The notes under the pieces were generated by a model, which was not told where the DNA came from, searched no databases, and worked only from the letters and a program-made list of their open reading frames with translations. Positions 10,016 through 18,867 of a stretch of 64,000 nucleotides of DNA are shown here, piece after piece (position 1 is the first letter of the stretch; the number at the start of each line of letters is the position of its first letter). The DNA comes from Chitinophaga ginsengisegetis. Its GTDB lineage: Bacteria; Bacteroidota; Bacteroidia; Chitinophagales; Chitinophagaceae. The translations under genes were made by a program, and so were the position numbers. The DNA lies in NCBI RefSeq assembly GCF_900168065.1, contig NZ_FUZZ01000004.1:558001-622000 (forward strand). Reading direction: 5' to 3'.

Positions 10016-10936
10016 CTACGATTGGTGAAATGACTGCTTAAATTCTACCGGGGTTAAACTGGTTTTACGTTTGAATAACTTATTAAAGGACTGAGGATGC
10101 TCAAAACCCAACTGGTAAGCAATTTCGGCCACCGACAGATGAGTGGACATCAAATATTCCTTTGCCTTTTCAATCAACTTTTCATGAATATGCTGTTGTG
10201 CATTTTGCCCGGTGAGTGAACGAAGCATATCACTCAGGTATCGCGGAGAAACATGCAGGTTATCTGCCAGGAACTCAACTGTCGGAAGCCCTTTCTGCAG
10301 GCCATCTTCCTTATCAAAATAACTATTAAGCAGATCTTCCATGCCGGTCAGCAGATCATGATTCACAGATTTGCGGGTAATGAACTGGCGCTTATAAAAA
10401 CGGTTGCTGTAGTTGAGCAATACTTCAATATACGATACAATAAGATCCTGGCTGAATGCATCAATGGCATTATTGAGTTCGTCTTTTATACTTTCGACGA
10501 CAGTAAAAATCTGCTGTCTTTCTTTTTCCGATAAATGCAGGGCTTCATTGGTATCATAAGAAAAGAATCCGTATTGCTTGATCTTCTGCCCGAGGGGATA
10601 ATTCCTGATAAAATCGGGATGAAAGAGCAGGGAAAACCCTTCATATACTGCTTCATTCGGAATGATGATCAGTTGATTGGGGGCCGTAAACACCATTCCG
10701 CCTTCGTCGAAATCATAATATCCCTGCCCATATCCCATTCTTCCCTGCTGATTAACTTTGTATGATATCTTGTAAAAATTCAACAGCAAAGATTCAGGTA
10801 GCTGACTGATGTCAACCTTGATACTGGTGTTGTCGAAAAAACCAATCAAAGGATGCACCGGTTTTGGCAAATCCATTAACCTGTTCAATTCAGAAATGGA
10901 ATCTATTTTTGCAGGGATATTATTTGATTTCTTCAT
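10016..10936 (-). CDS. AraC-family transcriptional regulator
   Basis: This 306-residue regulator has an N-terminal ligand-binding region (~1-190) and a C-terminal AraC DNA-binding domain (~205-303). Two helix-turn-helix units are visible (VEFLADNLHVSPRYLSDML and SVAEIAYQLGFEHPQSFNKLF). It is clearly paralogous to the regulator at 62069-62986: both share LMDLPKPVHPLI/VMGLPKPEHPLI, the FYKRQFITRK/FYQRQFITRK stretch and an almost identical second HTH. It lies 16 nt downstream of a short-chain dehydrogenase on the same strand, so it probably autoregulates that operon. The inducer is unknown. Confidence 0.9.
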   Translation of the reverse strand: MKKSNNIPAKIDSISELNRLMDLPKPVHPLIGFFDNTSIKVDISQLPESLLLNFYKISYKVNQQGRMGYGQGYYDFDEGGMVFTAPNQLIIIPNEAVYEGFSLLFHPDFIRNYPLGQKIKQYGFFSYDTNEALHLSEKERQQIFTVVESIKDELNNAIDAFSQDLIVSYIEVLLNYSNRFYKRQFITRKSVNHDLLTGMEDLLNSYFDKEDGLQKGLPTVEFLADNLHVSPRYLSDMLRSLTGQNAQQHIHEKLIEKAKEYLMSTHLSVAEIAYQLGFEHPQSFNKLFKRKTSLTPVEFKQSFHQS

Positions 10937-10952
10937 TTATCAAAATTAAGAC

Positions 10953-11750
10953 TTAATTGCCTAATATACTTTTACCCAACTCAATCCGGGCGGCTTCTTT
11001 ACCAATTTCCAAGCGTCTGTTGTATAGAGCATTCGCATACTCACCCCCAACATAGGTGATTTTATTTTGTCCGTCGGTAGCGGCTTCGTATACAAGTTCA
11101 GCTATTTCTTCTGCTGAAGAGAAACTTTCAGGCGTGAATAATGCGAAAACCTTTTGCATCATTTCATCGTAAGCCGGGTGATTGCCTATATCCAGCGACC
11201 TGCCTCCAAAATCTGTAACAATGCCACCCGGTGCAACGGTTTTGATACCGATATTGTCCTGGGCCAGTTCATAGGATAAAGATTCGCTCCAGCCTTCCAG
11301 CGCCCATTTGGTGGCATGATAAGTAGAACCCAGCGGAAAACCAACTAACCCTCCGATGGAAGTAATAGTGATAAATAAGCCTTTTTTCTTCTCCCTGAAA
11401 AAGGGAATAAATGCTCTTGTAACCCTCATAACGCCGAGTAAATTGGTATCCAGTTGTTTCTCAATCTGCTCGTCGCTCAGCGCTTCCAGAGCGCCCATCA
11501 ATCCGTATCCTGCGTTGTTGAGTACCACGTCCACATCATATTTCCCGGTAACACTTTTTACGCAATCGTTAATTTGTGCAGCATTGGTTACGTCGAGCGG
11601 TAACAGCACCACATTGTTCAATTGTGAAAGTTCTGTTTCGTTTTCCGGTTTACGCATGGTGGCAATTACCTGCCATCCTTTGCTTTGAAATAATTTGGCA
11701 GTTGCTTTGCCCAGGCCTGTTGATGCTCCTGTAATGAATATCGTTTTCAT
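10953..11750 (-). CDS. Short-chain dehydrogenase/reductase
   Basis: This 265-residue cytoplasmic NAD(P)-dependent oxidoreductase is of the classical SDR type. It has the cofactor motif TGASTGLG (residues 7-14), the structural NNAG (78-81), and the catalytic Ser131 and Y144-x3-K148 (YHATK). The Arg33 after the second strand hints at NADP(H) preference. It is the first gene of a two-gene operon with the AraC regulator at 10016-10936. The substrate cannot be predicted. Such SDR/AraC pairs are common in Chitinophaga and often linked to aldehyde or xenobiotic responses, which here is only inference. Confidence 0.9.
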   Translation of the reverse strand: MKTIFITGASTGLGKATAKLFQSKGWQVIATMRKPENETELSQLNNVVLLPLDVTNAAQINDCVKSVTGKYDVDVVLNNAGYGLMGALEALSDEQIEKQLDTNLLGVMRVTRAFIPFFREKKKGLFITITSIGGLVGFPLGSTYHATKWALEGWSESLSYELAQDNIGIKTVAPGGIVTDFGGRSLDIGNHPAYDEMMQKVFALFTPESFSSAEEIAELVYEAATDGQNKITYVGGEYANALYNRRLEIGKEAARIELGKSILGN

Positions 11751-11916
11751 TTGTCGATGTATTTAATTTTACATCTCAAAGGTCTGATAGTGCAGGAAGC
11801 CGGATGTTGCCAAATTGAGTTTTGATGTAGCCGAAATGACCAATCAATTACACGAATCACTACTTTCTTATTATTTTTTGCCCTAGTTTGCAAAATAATC
11901 CGGCCTTAAAAGATAA
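11751..11916. other. Divergent intergenic region between the SDR and the second ECF sigma gene
   Basis: These 166 nt separate two divergently transcribed genes and must hold both promoters. An imperfect -7-like TAGTTTG (11884-11890) lies about 27 nt before the TTG start of the sigma gene. No good -33 partner and no hairpin were found. Confidence 0.3.
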
Positions 11917-12510
11917 TTGTCATCTGATCAAACATATACTGAGAAGGAACTGCTTTTGCGCATTGCTGAGGGGGACGAAGCCGCATTTGCAGCGTTGTTT
12001 AACCTTTATTCCACTCCATTGGCGTCACTCGCCTTACGGATGCTCCACAGCGAAACGGCCAAACAGGAGGTGTTACAGGAAGTTTTTATTAAGATATGGC
12101 TGAACAGGGACCGGCTGAAAGACGTACAGCTCCCGGGCCCCTGGCTCAGGAAAATCACCGTTCACGAATGTTTGCAATATCTCCGCAAAACGTCCTTATA
12201 TAATGCCAAGCTGGGCAACCTTAACCTGGAAGGCGCCAGTTTTAACCAGGCGCTGAGCACCATTTCAGTGAAAGAAATTCAACTTGCCGTGAAACGCGCG
12301 CTCCGGGTAATGTCGCCCCAGCGCAGAACCATTTATGAGCTGAGCAGGGAAAAAGGCATGACCACCAAAGAAATAGCCGCTCATCTCGGTCTTTCCGACG
12401 GCTATGTACGCAATGCCCTTAGTGCCGCACTCCAGGCTATCCGGAGCTTCCTGCCGGAATCCGTTCGCCTGCCCGCCATTATTATTTTTTTACTTTTTTT
12501 TAGAAAGTGA
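11917..12510 (+). CDS. ECF RNA polymerase sigma factor (TTG start)
   Basis: This 197-residue ECF sigma factor opens the second SusCD locus. The start is TTG at 11917. An in-frame TAA lies immediately upstream and the first in-frame ATG is at codon 41, which would delete the start of region 2. Region 2 spans ~25-90 (KQEVLQEVFIKIWLNRDRLK) and region 4 ~125-180 (MSPQRRTIYELSREKGMTTK). The C-terminus is strongly hydrophobic (LPAIIIFLLFFRK) and is encoded by a T-rich tract. FecR follows after 41 nt. Confidence 0.9.
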   Translation: MSSDQTYTEKELLLRIAEGDEAAFAALFNLYSTPLASLALRMLHSETAKQEVLQEVFIKIWLNRDRLKDVQLPGPWLRKITVHECLQYLRKTSLYNAKLGNLNLEGASFNQALSTISVKEIQLAVKRALRVMSPQRRTIYELSREKGMTTKEIAAHLGLSDGYVRNALSAALQAIRSFLPESVRLPAIIIFLLFFRK

Positions 12511-12551
12511 TAGTGACAACGCTCTCTCTCCCGCATCTTATTATATAGCGC

Positions 12552-13718
12552 ATGGAAAATACACGCATATATTACCTGGCAGGGCAATACCTGAAGAAAA
12601 GCCTGAGCAGCACAGAGCAGGCGGAGTTTCAGCAGTTATTGCAGTCACCGGACCACCAGGAGACACTACAGGCCGCTTTTGAGGAGCTGGCAGGCGAGCT
12701 GGATACAACGGCCCCGCAGGATGAAGCACTGTTGCCGTTGCTGCAACGGGCATTGAACAGCGACAAGCCCGCACGCCGTATTCATTTCCTGCCCCGCAGA
12801 AGCTGGGCAGCGGCGTCCATCATCCTCCTGGTACTGGCCGCCGGCACTTACTTCCTGGTCACCCATAAAAAAAATACACCGCCGCCTGTTATGGCTGCTA
12901 AACCTGTGGACATTGCCCCCGGCAGGGAGGGCGCCATCCTTACCCTGGCCGATGGCTCGAAGGTAGCGCTGGATAGCCTCAGCAATGGCGTGATCGCCAA
13001 ACAGAACGGCACTCAGCTGGTGCTCGCAAACGGCCAGCTGGCTTACGATCCGGCGGGAGCACCCACCGGGGAAGCTGTATATAATACGATGTCTACCCCG
13101 AAGGGGCGGCAGTTCCGGATCGCTTTACCGGATGGTACACAGGTATGGCTCAATGCGGCCAGCTCCATACGGTACCCTACCCTGTTTTCAGGTAAGGAAA
13201 GGATCGTGGAAGTTACCGGTGAAGCATATTTTGAAGTGGCAAAAAATCCAGCCATGCCTTTCCGCGTGCGCGTGAACAATAAAGCAGAAATAGCCGTGCT
13301 GGGTACGCATTTTAATGTGAATGCCTATGACAACGAGCAATCTATCACCACTACCCTGCTGGAAGGATCGGTACGTGTGGCGGCCCTCGCAGGCGGACAT
13401 AAACCGGGAGATGTAATCCTCCGGCCGGGCCAGCAGGCGCAAATCGAAACAAAGATCAGGGTTATTGAAAATGCCAACATCGATAAAGTGATTGCCTGGA
13501 AAAATGGCCTGTTCTATTTTGATGGCGTCAGCCTGGCTGAAATCATGCGCCAGATGGAGCGATGGTACGATATCGAAGTGGTGTATGAAAAAGGGATTCC
13601 GGATATTGAATTTGAAGGAGAGATGACCAAAGATGTTTCGCTAAACGGATTGTTGGTGATGCTCAAAAGAACCGATATCCACTTTCGCCTGGAAGGCAGG
13701 AAGCTGATTGTGCAATAA
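12552..13718 (+). CDS. FecR-family anti-sigma factor (FecR/DUF4974)
   Basis: This 388-residue membrane protein pairs with the sigma factor just upstream. It has a cytoplasmic N-terminal region (~1-85), one membrane helix (~89-107, AAASIILLVLAAGTYFLV) and a periplasmic FecR domain. The FecR domain contains LPDGTQVWLNAASSIRYP and VEVTGEAYFEVAK. DUF4974 forms the C-terminus (~305-388, IMRQMERWYDIEVVYEKG). Resemblance to the FecR at 8055-9248 is close throughout. It should transmit the ligand signal from the STN domain of the following SusC. Confidence 0.95.
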   Translation: MENTRIYYLAGQYLKKSLSSTEQAEFQQLLQSPDHQETLQAAFEELAGELDTTAPQDEALLPLLQRALNSDKPARRIHFLPRRSWAAASIILLVLAAGTYFLVTHKKNTPPPVMAAKPVDIAPGREGAILTLADGSKVALDSLSNGVIAKQNGTQLVLANGQLAYDPAGAPTGEAVYNTMSTPKGRQFRIALPDGTQVWLNAASSIRYPTLFSGKERIVEVTGEAYFEVAKNPAMPFRVRVNNKAEIAVLGTHFNVNAYDNEQSITTTLLEGSVRVAALAGGHKPGDVILRPGQQAQIETKIRVIENANIDKVIAWKNGLFYFDGVSLAEIMRQMERWYDIEVVYEKGIPDIEFEGEMTKDVSLNGLLVMLKRTDIHFRLEGRKLIVQ

Positions 13719-13941
13719 TACAGTTATCATAAAAAAACCGTCACAGCGCTAACTGTGACGGTGGATGAATTTAATTAGTCAAAAAAACGGTCTACCAACC
13801 ACTTTTATTAACAACCAAATCTGCTGCAAATCTATGCAAAAAAAATGCTATTGCCCCCCTGTTCGTGCGGGGCAGCACCGGGGCATTGCCAGATCCGCCA
13901 ACGACGGATTCAGCAAGTCCTTTAGAATAAGAACCAAAATC
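13719..13941 (+). other. Leader between FecR and SusC of the second locus
   Basis: These 223 nt lie between the FecR stop and the chosen SusC start. The SusC frame is open back to 13765, but the extra 59 residues look unlike any signal peptide and are rich in Cys, Lys and Arg, so I treat them as untranslated. The segment contains a perfect inverted repeat (13737-13762) and probably the sigma-dependent promoter of the SusC operon. Confidence 0.45.
13737..13762. terminator. Perfect 10-bp hairpin after fecR
   Basis: The arms ACCGTCACAG (13737-13746) and CTGTGACGGT (13753-13762) pair perfectly around a 6-nt loop. On the plus strand no T-tract follows, while on the minus strand a run of seven T follows. 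It may attenuate read-through from fecR into susC, or stop antisense transcription. Confidence 0.45.
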
Positions 13942-16900
13942 ATGAGGGCTATGAAATTAACGACCTTCTTATTAACTGCCGCCTTTATTCATGCCCATGC
14001 CGCCAGTATGGCTCAAAATGTTACCATCTCCGGCAGGAACCTGACGCTGAAACAGGTATTCACCGCTATTAAAAAGCAAACGGGCTACGTGTTGCTGAAT
14101 CAGAAAGGGGTACTGGCCGATGCCAAACCAGTGACGCTTGCTGCCGATAACCTGCCCCTGCGGGACCTCTTAAACGACGTCTTTAAAAATCAACCTTTAG
14201 AATATGTGATCGAGGGCAAGACGATTCTTGTTTCCCGAAAACTCCTGCCTGCGCCTTCCGGCCAGCAGGCTTCTCCTTCCGCCCCTCCTGTTGCCACATT
14301 CATTCCTGTTAAAGGTTTTATCCGTTCTCCCAACGGACAACCTTTGGCGGGAGTGAACCTGGTAATTACAGGAACCAATAAAGGCGCTATCTCTGTTGCC
14401 AATGGCTCTTTTTCTTTTGATGTGAATACGGGAGATGTTATTAAAGTATCTGCCATCGGGTTCGCTCCGCTTACCCTCCGTTTTACCGGCAACAACTTCC
14501 AGGTAGTATCATCTGAACTGCCTGCCAAACGGAAGTCTTCCGGTGGAGAAAGCGCATCTTCAGAAGGCGTTTCAAAACTCATTTCCGGAAATCCGTCTGC
14601 GCTCATTATCCAGCTTGCGTTAAGTACTTCACCCATAGATGAAGTGCAAATAACGGCCTATGGTACCACGACTAAAAGATTTAATGCCGGTAACATTACT
14701 ACGGTTACATCTAAAGAAATAGCGAAAAACCCGGTAAACAATGTGCTGGAAGCGCTGCAGGGAAAAGTGCCCGGGTTGTTTATCCAGCAGGTAACCGGTC
14801 AGCCGGGAGGCGCCTTTACCGTGAGGATGCGCGGCTCCGCAAATCTGACCACCGGCGCTACACAACCGCTGATCATTGTGGATGGCGTACGTTATCCCGG
14901 TGGTACGTTACCTCTTTCCACCAATACTTCCTATGGCACAGAAAATTTCCTGCAGGGAGGCAGCGGCCTCAATTATATCAATCCAAACGATATTGAAAGT
15001 ATCGATGTGCTCAAAGATGTGGATGCCACTGCCATTTATGGTTCTTCCGGCGCCTATGGCGTAATCCTGATCACTACCAAGAAATCCAGGGCTGCCCAGC
15101 AATCTTTTAACGCTAATATCTACACCGGTATATCGGTAAACGGACAAACATCTCCGTTGCTCAATACCGATCAATACCTGATGCTTCGCCGCGAAGCACT
15201 GGCCAATGATAAGCTCGAAGTATCCGCCAGCGACAATGATCTGAACGGCACCTGGCCCGCCGACCGCTACACCAACTGGCGGAAAGAATTCATGGGAAAG
15301 TCGGCCGCCACTTCCAACGCTAACTTTTCTTACAGCGGTGGCGCCCAGCACACCACGTACCTGATCAGCGGAAGTCTACGCGATATCGGCAACATACAAC
15401 GGCACAAAGGATCAAACAGGGATGGTTCGCTCCGGTTTGCATTAAACACCAGCTCGGCCAACGATAAGTTTACGATGGGCATCACCGGTACTTACCTGTC
15501 TTCGAAAAATGACATGGTGCCCTACGATTTTTCCGTCAGCGCATTAACGCCGCCAAATGCGCCACCTGCCTATAACAAAGATGGCAGTATCAACTGGGCA
15601 TCCATCGGGAGCGACCTTAACAGCAGCGGCACAGCCAGTAACGCCAACAGGCTATATGAAAATACTACCAACAACCTCCTGGCCAATGCCACGCTCACTT
15701 ACCGGCCCATCAAAAAAATAACACTCCGCAGTATTTTTGGCTACAATACCATCAACGGAAAGGAACTGATCGGCTATCCAACAACCGTGTTCAATCCTAC
15801 CAACACCCAGGCCCCTACGCAAACGGTGGGTATTCTGCACCAGTATAACACCCGCTCCTTCACCATTTCACCCTATGGCGAATTCAATACGTTGATTGGT
15901 AAGAAAGGTGATTTAAGCGTGAAACTAGGTGGTGAACTCAATAACCAGGTCACCTATTTTGATGAGATCACCGGAACGGGATTTCCTTCCGATGCGTTGC
16001 TGAACAACCCCTCTGCCGGATCTAGCGTAACTACCAATTATAACCTCACCGAGTACCGGTCCATCGGCATGTATGGAATTATAAAATTTGTGTGGGACGA
16101 GAAATACATTATCGATATCAACACACGGCGGGATGGGTCCACCAAATTCGGACCCGGCCGCCGTATCGGGAACTTTGGCTCCGCCGCGCTGGCCTGGATT
16201 TTCAGCAGCGAAAAACTGATCAGCGACAACCTGCCGTGGCTCAGCTTTGGTAAGCTAAGGATCAGCAGCGGCGTGGTAGGCGGCGATGCCATTGGCGATT
16301 TCCGCTGGCTAGGAACATATAGTGTAATTGGCGGATCCTATGATGGCAAGGTAGGATTAACACCCAACTCACTTCCCAATCCCCTGCTGAACTGGGAACG
16401 TAACTTTAACTCGGAAGCCGGTCTGGAGCTGGGATTTTTTCACGACAGGCTTACAACCGATTTTAGCTACTATACCAACCGCGCAGGTAACCAGCTGCTG
16501 GGCCAGCCGCTGTCAAGCGTTACCGGCTATACCAGCTACACTTTAAACTCCGATGCGCTGATCCGTACCAGCGGCATGGAAATCAGCCTAAGCTCCATTA
16601 ATATCAAAAGCAGGGATTTCACCTGGTCAACAAGGTTCAACATTTCAATCCCTAAAAGCAAACTGCTGAGATTACCCTCCAGTACGCAGAATGCCAACTA
16701 CGTGTTGAACAAACCCGTTACCGGTAAATTGCTTTATAAATACAACGGCGTAAACCCGGAAACCGGCAATTACAGTTTCACCGATGCGAAAGGCAATGTA
16801 TCCGATTACACCGGCGGATTAACCCAGGCAGATAAAACCGAATTTGTAGACCTGGCGCCAAAATATTTCGGCGGGCTGCAAAATTCCTTTACCTACAAAC

Positions 16901-17337
16901 GGCTTACGCTCGACTTCACCTTTAATTTTACCAGCCGCACAGGCATGAATTTTCTTGGTCAAACCCCGTTTCCTTTCGGGCTGTATGGCTTAAATGGTTC
17001 TACCATCTGGTTGCGCCGCTGGCAACAACCGGGTGATATCACAGACATCCCTAAATTAAGCAGCCAGTTCACCAGTATATTCAGACAAACCTTGCTGCAA
17101 AACAGCACCGGGGCTTATAGCGACGCCACCTATGCACGATTACAGAATGTGAGCATCCGGTATAGTTTCAGCCCGGAAGTGAACAAGATGCTGCATCTCA
17201 AAAATCTGTCGGTGTACGTACAGGGACAAAACCTGCTGACCATTTCCAAATTCGATGGTCTTGACCCTGAAAACCTGAATGCGGGCGTGATCCCGCCACT
17301 GCGCATATTTACAACCGGAATTAATGTTACACTTTAA
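13942..17337 (+). CDS. SusC/RagA TonB-dependent transporter with STN signalling domain
   Basis: Using the ATG at 13942 the protein has 1131 residues and starts with a signal peptide (MRAMKLTTFLLTAAFI, cleavage near ASMAQ). The longer frame from 13765 has no export signal. An STN domain (~26-100, VTISGRNLTLKQVFTAIKKQ) is followed by a carboxypeptidase-like domain with a Ser/Pro-rich linker, then the plug (PLIIVDGVRYPGG, DATAIYGSSGAYGVILITTK) and the barrel (end FTTGINVTL). It is the receptor of the second ECF/FecR unit. The SusD frame overlaps its end, so the pair is tightly coupled. The plug begins after an unusually long loop with a basic stretch (SELPAKRKSSGGES). Confidence 0.93.
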   Translation: MRAMKLTTFLLTAAFIHAHAASMAQNVTISGRNLTLKQVFTAIKKQTGYVLLNQKGVLADAKPVTLAADNLPLRDLLNDVFKNQPLEYVIEGKTILVSRKLLPAPSGQQASPSAPPVATFIPVKGFIRSPNGQPLAGVNLVITGTNKGAISVANGSFSFDVNTGDVIKVSAIGFAPLTLRFTGNNFQVVSSELPAKRKSSGGESASSEGVSKLISGNPSALIIQLALSTSPIDEVQITAYGTTTKRFNAGNITTVTSKEIAKNPVNNVLEALQGKVPGLFIQQVTGQPGGAFTVRMRGSANLTTGATQPLIIVDGVRYPGGTLPLSTNTSYGTENFLQGGSGLNYINPNDIESIDVLKDVDATAIYGSSGAYGVILITTKKSRAAQQSFNANIYTGISVNGQTSPLLNTDQYLMLRREALANDKLEVSASDNDLNGTWPADRYTNWRKEFMGKSAATSNANFSYSGGAQHTTYLISGSLRDIGNIQRHKGSNRDGSLRFALNTSSANDKFTMGITGTYLSSKNDMVPYDFSVSALTPPNAPPAYNKDGSINWASIGSDLNSSGTASNANRLYENTTNNLLANATLTYRPIKKITLRSIFGYNTINGKELIGYPTTVFNPTNTQAPTQTVGILHQYNTRSFTISPYGEFNTLIGKKGDLSVKLGGELNNQVTYFDEITGTGFPSDALLNNPSAGSSVTTNYNLTEYRSIGMYGIIKFVWDEKYIIDINTRRDGSTKFGPGRRIGNFGSAALAWIFSSEKLISDNLPWLSFGKLRISSGVVGGDAIGDFRWLGTYSVIGGSYDGKVGLTPNSLPNPLLNWERNFNSEAGLELGFFHDRLTTDFSYYTNRAGNQLLGQPLSSVTGYTSYTLNSDALIRTSGMEISLSSINIKSRDFTWSTRFNISIPKSKLLRLPSSTQNANYVLNKPVTGKLLYKYNGVNPETGNYSFTDAKGNVSDYTGGLTQADKTEFVDLAPKYFGGLQNSFTYKRLTLDFTFNFTSRTGMNFLGQTPFPFGLYGLNGSTIWLRRWQQPGDITDIPKLSSQFTSIFRQTLLQNSTGAYSDATYARLQNVSIRYSFSPEVNKMLHLKNLSVYVQGQNLLTISKFDGLDPENLNAGVIPPLRIFTTGINVTL

Positions 17338-17347
17338 TGTACCGAAA

Positions 17348-18808
17348 ATGAAGATGATATTTCCTGCCAATAATAGTTTTTCAAAACGCCTGCTTACCAT
17401 CACTGCAGCATTGGGCATCACCCTGAGCAGCTGCGAAAAATACCTGGACAATACACAGCTGCCGGCCAATACCATTGCGGCGGTGGATGTGTATTCCACC
17501 GACAATATGATATCCACGGTTGTTACAGGTATCTATCTGAACATGAACAATTCCGGGCCTTTTCAAGGTTCCTCGAGTGGTAATATTGGTTATACAATGG
17601 GCTTGTATACTGATGAACTCAGAAGTTTACTGAACGGCAATTTTGCAGATGTATTTTACAAGAATGCGATTCAAAGCGGGCAAAGCGGCAACTGGTCCGA
17701 CCTGTATAAGAAACTCTTTACCGTTAACACGGCTATTGAAGGCATCAGCACCAGCAAAGGCAACCTCGTTTACAAAGACCAGTGGCTGGGCGAGTGCTAC
17801 TTCCTGCGGGCTTATTTTTATTATTATCTCGTTAATATTTACGGTCCTGTACCGCTGGCGCTGACTAACAACTACGCGGTAAATAACCGGCTGGCCCGCG
17901 CTCCGGAAGCCGATGTGTACAAACAAATCATTGCCGATCTTAAAATGGCGCAATCCCTTTTAAGCAACGAGTATAAAAATGGCTATGGTGTTACCACCAC
18001 TAATCGCTTCCGTCCTAATAAGGCCGTGGCTACGGCTTTGCTGGCAAGAGTTTATCTTTATACAAAAGACTGGGCCAACGCCGAAGCACAGGCTGGTGAA
18101 CTGATTGGCAACACCAATTATGAGATGCCGCCGCTCAGCCAGGTGTTTCTTGCCAACAGCCGGGAAACCATCTGGGCGCTGGCTACCAACAGTCCCAAAG
18201 CTGCCAATGAATACGGTTTCTATAACAATGGTATGCCGGAAACAATTGTACCGCCGCAAAGCCCTGCTTCCTCCAACGTATTTGTTGCATTGAGCAATAT
18301 CCTGATCAATAAGTTTGAGCCTGGCGACGGGCGCTTCACCAACTGGGTGCGTACCTCCACAGTGGCCGCGTCTTCTACCACTCCGGCTACGGTGTATTAT
18401 TTCCCCGGTAAATATAAATCACCGGCTACCAATGCAGAATACCAGGTTATGCTGCGGCTTTCAGAGCAATTCCTGATCCGTGCGGAAGCAAGGGCGATGC
18501 AAAATAAAAGCAATGCGGTGGAAGATTTGAATGCGGTGCGGCTACGCGCGGGCCTGGAAGGACTGACAGCAGGCACGCAAGCCAGTGTTCTCACCGCCAT
18601 TGCCAAAGAAAGACAAACCGAACTGTTCACAGAATGTGGTCACCGGTTTTTCGATCTGAAACGCACCGGCGTCATCGACGCTGTAATGGCTACCGTAGCA
18701 CCTACCAAACCCACTACCTGGATGAGCTATATGTCTTACTGGCCCATTCCGCCCGCTGACCTGCTGCAAAATCCTAATTTAACACCCAACCCGGGATATC
18801 TTCAATAA
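17348..18808 (+). CDS. SusD/RagB-family outer-membrane lipoprotein
   Basis: The frame is open from 17324 inside the SusC stop region, but the ATG at 17348 gives a proper lipoprotein signal (MKMIFPANNSFSKRLL, lipobox Cys29 in LSSCEKYLD). The protein is then 486 residues. SusD-like helices (YFLRAYFYYYLVNIYGPVPLAL) and the C-terminal RagB/SusD domain (RLSEQFLIRAEARA, ERQTELFTECGHRFFDLKR) are clear. It ends in the family tail LLQNPNLTPNPGYLQ. It partners the SusC ending 10 nt upstream. No degrading enzyme follows, only a thioredoxin-like protein, so the ligand may not be a polysaccharide. Confidence 0.93.
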   Translation: MKMIFPANNSFSKRLLTITAALGITLSSCEKYLDNTQLPANTIAAVDVYSTDNMISTVVTGIYLNMNNSGPFQGSSSGNIGYTMGLYTDELRSLLNGNFADVFYKNAIQSGQSGNWSDLYKKLFTVNTAIEGISTSKGNLVYKDQWLGECYFLRAYFYYYLVNIYGPVPLALTNNYAVNNRLARAPEADVYKQIIADLKMAQSLLSNEYKNGYGVTTTNRFRPNKAVATALLARVYLYTKDWANAEAQAGELIGNTNYEMPPLSQVFLANSRETIWALATNSPKAANEYGFYNNGMPETIVPPQSPASSNVFVALSNILINKFEPGDGRFTNWVRTSTVAASSTTPATVYYFPGKYKSPATNAEYQVMLRLSEQFLIRAEARAMQNKSNAVEDLNAVRLRAGLEGLTAGTQASVLTAIAKERQTELFTECGHRFFDLKRTGVIDAVMATVAPTKPTTWMSYMSYWPIPPADLLQNPNLTPNPGYLQ

Positions 18809-18813
18809 TATAC

Positions 18814-18846
18814 CAGGCAGGATGGTGATAAGCATCATCCTGCCTG
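18814..18846 (+). terminator. Hairpin between SusD and the thioredoxin-like gene
   Basis: CAGGCAGGATG (18814-18824) pairs with CATCCTGCCTG (18836-18846), an 11-bp perfect stem with an 11-nt loop. The following sequence (TTCTC) is a poor T-tract. It may act as a weak terminator or as an mRNA-stabilising hairpin that lowers expression of the next gene relative to SusCD. Confidence 0.5.
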
Positions 18847-18867
18847 TTCTCAATACATACATTTCTC

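Noticed and set aside
13765..13941. N-terminal extension of the second SusC
   Set aside because: The frame is open, but the extra 59 residues contain no signal peptide and would hide the good one at 13942.
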